Program-made: the position numbers and the translations under genes
Shown: piece after piece, positions 1 to 5,352 of the stretch
Layout of the letters: each line of letters starts with the position of its first letter
Position numbering within the stretch: the stretch's first letter is position 1
DNA from: Pedobacter sp.
Lineage (GTDB): Bacteria; Bacteroidota; Bacteroidia; Sphingobacteriales; Sphingobacteriaceae
Reading direction: 5' to 3'
DNA length: 6,944 bases
NCBI GenBank assembly: GCA_030149995.1
Contig: JASLGV010000475.1
Location: 1 to 6,944, forward strand
Notes under the pieces: model-generated
What the model was told of the DNA's origin: nothing
Seen by the model: only the letters and a program-made list of their open reading frames with translations
The model's database searches: none

Positions 1-921
1 TTTAACAGCTGTTTCCAGGTGTTCATTTACCGGAATTTTTTTACCGCGTTCTTCAAGGGTAATGCCAATTTTATCTAAGCCAAGGCCTTCGCTATACGCT
101 GTTCTACCTACGGCAACAATGCAATAATCTGCTTCGAGAGATACAGGTTCTCCTTTAGTATTGTCGGCTGTAACGGTTACGGTTTTGCCTTTTACGCTGG
201 CTCCGGTAACTTTATGCCCCATAAAAAACTCCATGCCCAACGATTTTTTAAGTACCCGTTGTAATTCTTTACCCAAACCGGCATCCATGGTACCGATAAT
301 GGAAGGCATAAATTCGACAACCGAAACTTTCGTTCCAAGACGTGCATATACAGAACCCAATTCAAGGCCAATTACACCACCGCCAATAACCACCAGGCTT
401 TTTGGAACTTCTGTAAGGTTTAAGGCTTCTGTAGAAGTAATGATTCGTTTTTTATCTACCGGTAAAAATGGTAAAGCTGTTGGTTTTGAACCTGTGGCAA
501 TGATTACATTTTTAGTGGTTAATGTTTCTGTTGTACCATCTTCTTTGGTAACCAGAATGGTGTTTTTATCTACAAAAGAACCCACACCTTCGAACGAATC
601 AATTTTATTTTTTTTGAAAAGGTAGGTAATCCCAGCTGTATTCTGAGCAACAACATCGTTTTTACGGGCAATCATTTGTTTCATATCAACCTTTAAATCT
701 TTAAGGTTGATTCCATGTGTACCAAAGGTATGTGCGGCATTGTGGAAGTGTTCTGACGAATCCAGTAAAGCTTTTGAAGGGATACAACCTACGTTCAGGC
801 AGGTACCACCAAAAGTTTTATATTTTTCAACCACTGCTGTTTTTAAACCTAACTGCGCACAACGGATTGCGCCTACATAACCGCCCGGTCCTGAACCGAT
901 AACAACGACATCGTATTGCAT
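1..921 (-). CDS. lpdA: Dihydrolipoyl dehydrogenase (E3), 3'-truncated by the window edge
   Basis: Cytoplasmic FAD-dependent disulfide oxidoreductase. It reoxidises the dihydrolipoyl groups of pyruvate, 2-oxoglutarate or branched-chain 2-oxo acid dehydrogenase complexes (or glycine cleavage) and passes the electrons to NAD+. Starting from the ATG at 921, 307 codons are readable with no stop. Seen in order: the FAD dinucleotide fold GSGPGG at residues 9-14; the redox disulfide motif GGTCLNVGCIPSK with C41 and C46; the second FAD-contact segment ATGSKP at 142-147; and the NAD-binding GGGVIGLELG at 180-189. The reading ends in ...NEHLETAVK, before the expected TxxIFAxGD FAD motif and the dimerisation domain with the catalytic His-Glu pair. 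About a third of a usual protein of roughly 465 residues therefore lies outside. The upstream neighbour on the same strand is 139 bp away, and no E1 or E2 gene is visible. The family call is very secure; which complex it serves cannot be told here. Confidence 0.97.
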   Translation of the reverse strand, partial: MQYDVVVIGSGPGGYVGAIRCAQLGLKTAVVEKYKTFGGTCLNVGCIPSKALLDSSEHFHNAAHTFGTHGINLKDLKVDMKQMIARKNDVVAQNTAGITYLFKKNKIDSFEGVGSFVDKNTILVTKEDGTTETLTTKNVIIATGSKPTALPFLPVDKKRIITSTEALNLTEVPKSLVVIGGGVIGLELGSVYARLGTKVSVVEFMPSIIGTMDAGLGKELQRVLKKSLGMEFFMGHKVTGASVKGKTVTVTADNTKGEPVSLEADYCIVAVGRTAYSEGLGLDKIGITLEERGKKIPVNEHLETAVK

Positions 922-944
922 AATTTCTTATTTTTTTTGATGAC

Positions 945-976
945 CAAATGTACGGAATAGCCTTGTAATGATGAAA
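945..976 (-). promoter_or_regulatory. Candidate Bacteroidota-type promoter for lpdA
   Basis: Read on the minus strand, TACATTTG (945-952) matches the Bacteroidota -7 consensus TAnnTTTG exactly. A TTTC (973-976) sits 20 nt upstream, one mismatch from the -33 TTTG at the expected spacing. This would place the transcript start about 18 nt before the lpdA ATG, a short leader with no clear Shine-Dalgarno sequence, as is common in this phylum. The short motif could occur by chance in AT-rich DNA. The remainder of the 922-1060 gap shows no terminator or gene. Confidence 0.4.
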
Positions 977-1060
977 TGTTTGTTGGCTGGATTGTAAGCT
1001 GAATTTCAATTTAATTCCATTTTTTCTTCTGGAAAACAGAAACCAGTACGCTGATCCATT

Positions 1061-2224
1061 TTAAGGGATCACTTCAAAAAGAAAGACCTGTGCGGTTTGC
1101 CCTTTTGCAAAATTATTATCTACCACAAAAATAAGTGTCTGGTGCCCGTTTGGAAGTTTCGGTCCAAAGGTTACGCCCTCAAAATTATCAATGTGCCGGT
1201 TTAAGGTATCGAAATCGAACAACAGCTTTTTCTTAAGTGGTTTTGGCGGATTGCTTACAAAAGAAGGATTATTGATCTGGTTTTCTGCACCATTCAAATC
1301 AACCAGGTATAGCTTAATAAAAGTATGGTCGTCGTGCCCCTTTGCCCAGGCCCGATCCATAACCAGCAGCGTATGGCTATTAACAGCCAGAATTTCAGAA
1401 ATACCATTTACATTCCAATCGATATCCACACTTGGTTTTACGGGAAGCTCGCCCAGGTTATAGGCATATTGAGCGGTATTCTTTTTACTGGCTACATCAA
1501 ATTTTAAAATCCGGGTAAGTGCCTTATCATAACCGAAAGAGGCCTGTGGGCCATCCTCGTAACGCGGTTCTTCCAAACTTGCATACAGGGTTTTATAGTT
1601 ATCGGCATACGTAACACCTTCAAACAACGCATTTTTGCGAACACCCCTTTCTTGTTTGGTAAAGTGGAACCCGGCAGGTAATGCCAGCGTATCTAAGAAT
1701 TTACCCGCCGTTGAGATGAAAGTCAATGCAGGTTGAATGAGGATGCTATCGCCGTTTTTAAAGAGCCGCTCGCCTTCATTGCTCCAGATGAGCTGATCGG
1801 TTACAGGGTTGTATCGAACAGATTCCCCATCGGCCTTAACGGTTTTGTCCGTTCCCCACTTGGGATACTGTTTTCCATTGTCCTGTAACAGGAAATGTAC
1901 ACCGGTAAACTTTATCGTATCGATCTTATTTTCTTTAAGCTCAATCTTTGCTGTATAAATTCTTGCAGGGCTAAATTGCGAAGGATCATCGCTAATCAGG
2001 TAATACTGATTGTTTTTTACATCGTAATCAATCCCCGATAAGCCGCCTACTACTGTTCCCTGGTAATCGAGATTATGAGGAAAAATATATTCATCCAGAA
2101 ATTTTAAGGACGAGATTTGTGTTTCGGTCTGCTTAGACGTTAATTGCCTGCTGGCAGAACAGCCTGTTAACAGTAAAAGGATTACAAACAGGTTCGCAAT
2201 CGGAAGCTTTGGTAATTTTATCAT
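1061..2224 (-). CDS. Lipoprotein with esterase-like/phytase-like domain (PF13449 type)
   Basis: A predicted lipoprotein of 387 residues. The N-terminus has two Lys residues, a hydrophobic run and the lipobox LLTGC with C22 as the lipidated cysteine. The following SASRQ lacks the acidic residues associated with surface export in some Bacteroidota, so an inward-facing membrane location is the more likely inference. The rest (about 54-385) fits the 'esterase-like activity of phytase family' beta-propeller: GGLSGIDYD (60-68), LISDD (76-80), DGESVRY (132-138), EGVTY (202-206), the NGISEILAVN segment (273-282), DRAW (290-293) and EGVTFGP (349-355). The family is named by resemblance and its substrate is not established; phosphate-ester hydrolysis is only a possibility. 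An in-frame GTG at 2230 would add two residues, but I chose the ATG at 2224 because a GAAGGG lies 5 nt upstream of it and overlaps the GTG. It shares its strand with lpdA but has a 139 bp gap and no clear terminator after it. Confidence 0.85.
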   Translation of the reverse strand: MIKLPKLPIANLFVILLLLTGCSASRQLTSKQTETQISSLKFLDEYIFPHNLDYQGTVVGGLSGIDYDVKNNQYYLISDDPSQFSPARIYTAKIELKENKIDTIKFTGVHFLLQDNGKQYPKWGTDKTVKADGESVRYNPVTDQLIWSNEGERLFKNGDSILIQPALTFISTAGKFLDTLALPAGFHFTKQERGVRKNALFEGVTYADNYKTLYASLEEPRYEDGPQASFGYDKALTRILKFDVASKKNTAQYAYNLGELPVKPSVDIDWNVNGISEILAVNSHTLLVMDRAWAKGHDDHTFIKLYLVDLNGAENQINNPSFVSNPPKPLKKKLLFDFDTLNRHIDNFEGVTFGPKLPNGHQTLIFVVDNNFAKGQTAQVFLFEVIP

Positions 2225-2229
2225 TTTCA

Positions 2230-2235
2230 CCCTTC
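2230..2235 (-). promoter_or_regulatory. Ribosome binding site that decides the lipoprotein start
   Basis: On the minus strand GAAGGG lies 5 nt before the ATG at 2224. Its last G is also the first base of the in-frame GTG at 2230. A ribosome positioned by this site could use the ATG but not the GTG, so the shorter 387-residue product is preferred. Confidence 0.55.
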
Positions 2236-2245
2236 GTATAGGCTG

Positions 2246-2277
2246 TAAAAATAAACTTTTTTAATAAACAGTTACAA
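2246..2277 (-). promoter_or_regulatory. Weak candidate promoter for the phytase-like lipoprotein gene
   Basis: On the minus strand TATTTTTA (2246-2253) fits TAnnTTTG except for its last base. A TTG (2275-2277) lies 21 nt upstream as a possible -33 element. It falls between the terminator of the preceding gene and the start codon, where a promoter is needed. The AT-rich setting makes chance matches likely. Confidence 0.3.
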
Positions 2278-2297
2278 CTGAAACAAGAGCCGGTAAC

Positions 2298-2328
2298 AAA
2301 AAAAGCTGCCTGAATATATTCAGACAGC
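2298..2328 (-). terminator. Intrinsic terminator of the DUF6515-type gene
   Basis: On the minus strand a 10-bp stem (2319-2328 pairing with 2305-2314, one G-U pair, the rest Watson-Crick) closes a 4-nt TATA loop. Seven consecutive T residues (2304 down to 2298) follow immediately. It begins 23 nt past the stop codon at 2352, and it separates that gene from the lipoprotein gene downstream. The plus strand has no T-tract after the stem, so the terminator acts in one direction. Confidence 0.88.
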
Positions 2329-2351
2329 CTGTAACTATATATAAACTCTAA

Positions 2352-3182
2352 CTAAAACAATTTTCCAATTACTTTATACCCTGTTTTATCGCCATTAATG
2401 ATTTCTTCGTAATAAACATCATCAGGTGATACATAGTATTTTTCATTTTTAATCGTTACTTCACGGCAACCTTCAGGTAGCTGGTCGATGATATCGCCAA
2501 TCTGACCGTTATTAACCGGGCCATTGTCTGTATTTAAAACGCCATCTTTACCAGCAACAATGTACACTGTTTTTCCGCTGGCATTTACGCCCTGGGTATA
2601 ATAAACACCCTTGTATTGATAGTAAACCTGTCCGTTAATGGTAACTTGCTGAGCATCTGAAGGGAGTGTAGGTACTTCTGCACCAACCGGAGGAACAACA
2701 ACCTCGTAGTTGTTATCATATTGCCTGTAAAACAACCCGCCTGAATAATAAAACTGATCGGCACCAAAATAGAAAGGATAATAGCCATAAGGCAATACGT
2801 TTATACGGAAACCGATAAAAGGTCTGTAAAAATTATAGTAGCTATAGTATGGGCGGTAGCCGTAATACGGACGATAAATATATCCCGGACGGTATCCGGG
2901 TCTGTTCATATATCCGGGGCGGCCGCCGGCGTAACTACGGGAAACGCGTACGCTGTTGTTTTGCGCTCTTGAAATGTCGCTACGAACAGGTGCCTGCATA
3001 GAAGGCTGGCGAAAACCACCCCCTCCACCGCGCGGTGCACTCATTGCGCCACCACGACCACCACCGCCACCACCACCACTGGCACGGCTTGCCCGTTGTG
3101 CAAAAGCATCATTTGCACCCAATATGGTTACCATTGCTGCTGCAGCAATGATGATTAAACCTCTGTTCATTAACTTTTTCAT
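2352..3182 (-). CDS. Secreted Gly/Tyr-rich protein, DUF6515 type
   Basis: An exported protein of 276 residues and unknown function, resembling the Bacteroidota DUF6515 family. Residues 1-28 form a signal peptide (MKKLMNRG, then a long Ala/Ile core) ending AFA before Gln29. Then come a Gly-rich segment with Arg (36-56), a basic linker, and a very Tyr-rich region (84-159, 22 Tyr in 76 residues) containing RPGY and RPYY repeats. Two related modules of about 40 residues follow (173-212 and 235-273), each shaped LP...VTI....YY.....VYY....K..Y.V.GK. The frame stays open up to 3242, but the extra 20 codons would put an odd hydrophobic stretch before the signal peptide. The ATG at 3182 is therefore preferred; the ATG at 3170 is also possible. 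There is no clear Shine-Dalgarno site. A cell-envelope or matrix role is a guess from composition only. The gene stands alone, with a terminator after it and a divergent gene upstream. Confidence 0.85.
   Translation of the reverse strand: MKKLMNRGLIIIAAAAMVTILGANDAFAQRASRASGGGGGGGRGGAMSAPRGGGGGFRQPSMQAPVRSDISRAQNNSVRVSRSYAGGRPGYMNRPGYRPGYIYRPYYGYRPYYSYYNFYRPFIGFRINVLPYGYYPFYFGADQFYYSGGLFYRQYDNNYEVVVPPVGAEVPTLPSDAQQVTINGQVYYQYKGVYYTQGVNASGKTVYIVAGKDGVLNTDNGPVNNGQIGDIIDQLPEGCREVTIKNEKYYVSPDDVYYEEIINGDKTGYKVIGKLF
2364..2480 (-). repeat. Second copy of the duplicated C-terminal protein module
   Basis: It encodes residues 235-273 of the DUF6515-type protein (LPEGCREVTI ... KVIGK). It aligns with residues 173-212, sharing the LP start, VTI, two Tyr-Tyr pairs (the second as VYY), the K-T...Y core and the GK end. 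The similarity is at protein level and the DNA has diverged. This copy holds the only cysteine of the mature protein (C239). Confidence 0.7.
2547..2666 (-). repeat. First copy of the duplicated C-terminal protein module
   Basis: It encodes residues 173-212 (LPSDAQQVTI ... YIVAGK) and is separated from the second copy by a 22-residue Gly/Asn/Asp-rich linker. Roughly 17 of 40 positions agree by eye with the second copy, which supports an ancient internal duplication. Confidence 0.7.
3015..3077 (-). repeat. Low-complexity GGN/CCN tract coding the Gly-rich segment
   Basis: Runs of GGN codons (CCN on the plus strand) encode two Gly runs, of seven and five residues, separated by RGGAMSAPR. The tract is visibly more GC-rich than its surroundings and is a likely place for length variation between strains. 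Confidence 0.7.
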
Positions 3183-3317
3183 TTTATGTGTATTTAAATG
3201 ATTTAATAATAAGACGTTTAGAAAACAAAAAAGATTATTCAATACAACGTTTTTAACTAAATTCTGATATAAGCATGACGATTAGATTAGAACATTTTAA
3301 TAAAGACAAATGCTTTT

Positions 3318-3348
3318 TTTCGAATCTGCGGCTTAAGTTCTATATTTA
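3318..3348 (+). promoter_or_regulatory. Candidate promoter for the ester-hydrolase gene
   Basis: TATATTTA (3341-3348) fits TAnnTTTG except for the last base. TTTC (3318-3321) lies 19 nt upstream as a one-mismatch -33 element. This would give a leader of about 20 nt before the ATG at 3377. It lies in the 194 bp divergent gap 3183-3376, where I found no convincing matching box for the minus-strand gene and no coding sequence. Confidence 0.33.
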
Positions 3349-3376
3349 AATTTTATTCTACTAAACCTTTACCTGA

Positions 3377-5248
3377 ATGAAATTTACGAAATTTTACGCA
3401 GTTCTTATTTGCTTATTTTTTTCGGCCCGATTATTTGCCCAGCAAACCGATTCGGCTTATGTAAGAGAAAATTACATCAAATTAGAACGCCAAATTCCCA
3501 TGCGGGATGGTGTGAAGCTTTTTACCGCCATCTACATCCCAAAAGATCAGACAAAAAAATATCCGTTTTTAATTAACAGAACCCCTTATACGGTTTCGCC
3601 TTATGGAGCGGATAAATACAAAACCAGCCTGGGGAACTTCCCGGCCATGATGCGCGAAGGTTTTATTTTCGTATACCAGGATGTACGTGGAAAGTGGATG
3701 AGCGAGGGCAATTTTGAAGACATTCGCCCACAAATCAAGGACAAGAAAAACAAAAAGGCCATCGACGAGAGTACAGATACTTATGATACAATCGATTGGC
3801 TGGTTAAAAATATTCAAAACAACAATGGAAGGGCAGGAATTTACGGAATATCTTACCCGGGCTTTTATTCAACCACCTCTTTACCGAATGCACACCCTGC
3901 CTTAAAAGCCGTATCGCCGCAGGCACCTGTTACCGATTGGTATTTGGGTGATGACTTTCACCATAAAGGGGTGCTTTTTTTAGCCGATGCTTTCAAATTT
4001 ATGAGCTCCTTTGGCGTTCCCCGCCCGGCGCCCATTACACCGGACAAAGGACCTAAACCACTTAAATTTCCCATTAAAGACAACTATCGCTTCTATCTGG
4101 AAGCCGGATCACTTAAAAATTTAAAAGACAACTACTTTGCAGACAGCATTAAATTCTGGAACGACTTATTTGCACACCCAAATCTGGATACATTCTGGAA
4201 AGCGCGTCTTATTCTTCCGCATTTAACGCAGGTAAAACCTGCTGTGATGGTGGTTGGCGGCTTTTTTGATGCCGAAGATGCTTATGGCACTTTTGCTACT
4301 TATAAAGCCATTGAAAAACAAAATCCCGGTGCCAACAATATTCTCGTTGCAGGTCCCTGGTTTCACGGAGGATGGGTGCGCAGTACCGGCAGCAGCTTTG
4401 GCGACATCCAATTCGGACAACCGACCAGCATCTACTACCAGGAACATTTTGAGCTGCCTTTTTTTAACTACTATTTAAAAGGAAAGGGCGAATTTAATGC
4501 TGCAGAAGCCAATATCTTTATAACCGGCAGTAACGAATGGAAAAAATTCAATACCTGGCCACCGGCAGAAACAGAAAACAAAAACCTGTATTTGCAGCCA
4601 AATGGTAAGCTGGCTTTTGAAAAAGCAAGCCGAACGGATAGCTGGGACGAATATGTAAGCGATCCCAATAAACCGGTACCTTATCAGGATGGGGTACGTA
4701 CCAGCAGAAGCCGCGAATATATGATAGACGACCAGCGTTTTGCAGCTACCCGGCCGGATGTAATGGTTTACCAGACAGATGCACTTACAGAAGACATTAC
4801 CCTTACCGGACCTGTTTTGGCAAACCTGGTGGTTTCGACCACCGGAACGGATGCTGATTATGTGGTTAAGCTGATCGACGTATATCCGGAAGATGCGGAA
4901 GACCCGAAACCAAATCCAAATAATATTCTAATGGCCGGATATCAGATGCTGGTAAGAGGTGAAATTATGCGCGGCAAATACCGCAACAGTTTTGAGCATC
5001 CCGAACCATTTGTACCGGGCTTCATTACAAAAGTAAATTACCCCTTGCCGGATGTAGCGCATACCTTTAAGAAAGGTCACCGGATTATGATCCAGATTCA
5101 AAATTCGTGGTTTCCACTGGCCGACCGCAATCCGCAGAAATTCATGAATATTTATGAGGCCCTTCCGGCCGATTTTCAAAAAGCCACCCAACGAATTTAT
5201 CACGACAGTTTAAACATCTCTTATATTACCATATCTGTTTTAAAATAA
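3377..5248 (+). CDS. Secreted CocE/NonD family hydrolase, alpha-amino-acid ester hydrolase-like
   Basis: An exported serine hydrolase of 623 residues. Residues 1-21 are a signal peptide ending LFA before Gln22-Gln23. The alpha/beta-hydrolase domain (about 35-340) shows RDGVKL (43-48), RTPY (68-71, the oxyanion-side Tyr in this family), DVRGKWMSEG (102-111), the nucleophile motif GISYPG with S159, D298 in GGFFDAED and H330 in GPWFHGG. A beta-sandwich C-terminal domain (about 345-620, PepX_C type) follows. D193, E300 and D301 sit where the carboxylate cluster of alpha-amino-acid ester hydrolases binds the substrate alpha-amino group. That argues for hydrolysis or transfer of alpha-amino acyl esters or amides, rather than cocaine-esterase or X-Pro dipeptidase activity. 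The length is typical of the family. The start is fixed, because an in-frame TGA directly precedes the ATG. A strong terminator follows the stop. The family is very secure; the natural substrate is unknown. Confidence 0.93.
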   Translation: MKFTKFYAVLICLFFSARLFAQQTDSAYVRENYIKLERQIPMRDGVKLFTAIYIPKDQTKKYPFLINRTPYTVSPYGADKYKTSLGNFPAMMREGFIFVYQDVRGKWMSEGNFEDIRPQIKDKKNKKAIDESTDTYDTIDWLVKNIQNNNGRAGIYGISYPGFYSTTSLPNAHPALKAVSPQAPVTDWYLGDDFHHKGVLFLADAFKFMSSFGVPRPAPITPDKGPKPLKFPIKDNYRFYLEAGSLKNLKDNYFADSIKFWNDLFAHPNLDTFWKARLILPHLTQVKPAVMVVGGFFDAEDAYGTFATYKAIEKQNPGANNILVAGPWFHGGWVRSTGSSFGDIQFGQPTSIYYQEHFELPFFNYYLKGKGEFNAAEANIFITGSNEWKKFNTWPPAETENKNLYLQPNGKLAFEKASRTDSWDEYVSDPNKPVPYQDGVRTSRSREYMIDDQRFAATRPDVMVYQTDALTEDITLTGPVLANLVVSTTGTDADYVVKLIDVYPEDAEDPKPNPNNILMAGYQMLVRGEIMRGKYRNSFEHPEPFVPGFITKVNYPLPDVAHTFKKGHRIMIQIQNSWFPLADRNPQKFMNIYEALPADFQKATQRIYHDSLNISYITISVLK

Positions 5249-5274
5249 AGTATTTTTACCCACAGAATAAATTG

Positions 5275-5312
5275 AATTGACCGGAAGTAACTTTCGGTCA
5301 ATTGTATTTTTT
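5275..5312 (+). terminator. Intrinsic terminator after the ester-hydrolase gene
   Basis: A 13-bp stem (5275-5287 with 5291-5303, one G-U pair) with a 3-nt TAA loop is followed, after GTA, by six T residues (5307-5312). It starts 27 nt after the stop codon and ends 40 nt before the next ATG, so most read-through into the M1 peptidase gene should be blocked. Confidence 0.85.
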
Positions 5313-5352
5313 AACCAGATCCCCTGTATTAAATTTTATAACCAACAACAAG

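Noticed and set aside
161..625. 154-codon open frame on the plus strand
   Set aside because: It lies wholly antisense to lpdA, whose motifs are unmistakable; its protein has no recognisable features and no ribosome site.
1021..1060. Possible terminator after the phytase-like gene (CTGG...CCAG on the minus strand)
   Set aside because: The stem is only 4 bp with a long loop and is followed by A residues, not T, on the transcribed strand.
3037..3090. Short CCN-rich repeats considered as a CRISPR or satellite array
   Set aside because: There is no repeat-spacer structure. It is simple-sequence coding DNA for a Gly-rich segment in frame with the gene.
2956..3201. Plus-strand frame encoding a Pro-rich peptide
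   Set aside because: The Pro runs are the reverse complement of the GGN codons of the DUF6515-type gene, so this is a composition artefact.
3183..3242. 20-residue N-terminal extension of the DUF6515-type protein
   Set aside because: It would place a second hydrophobic stretch before a complete signal peptide. The region is better read as 5' leader.
3183..3376. Divergent intergenic region searched for a small RNA, a riboswitch or a shared operator
   Set aside because: Only tiny, weak inverted repeats (such as AAAG/CTTT near 3304-3316) are visible, with nothing above the AT-rich background.
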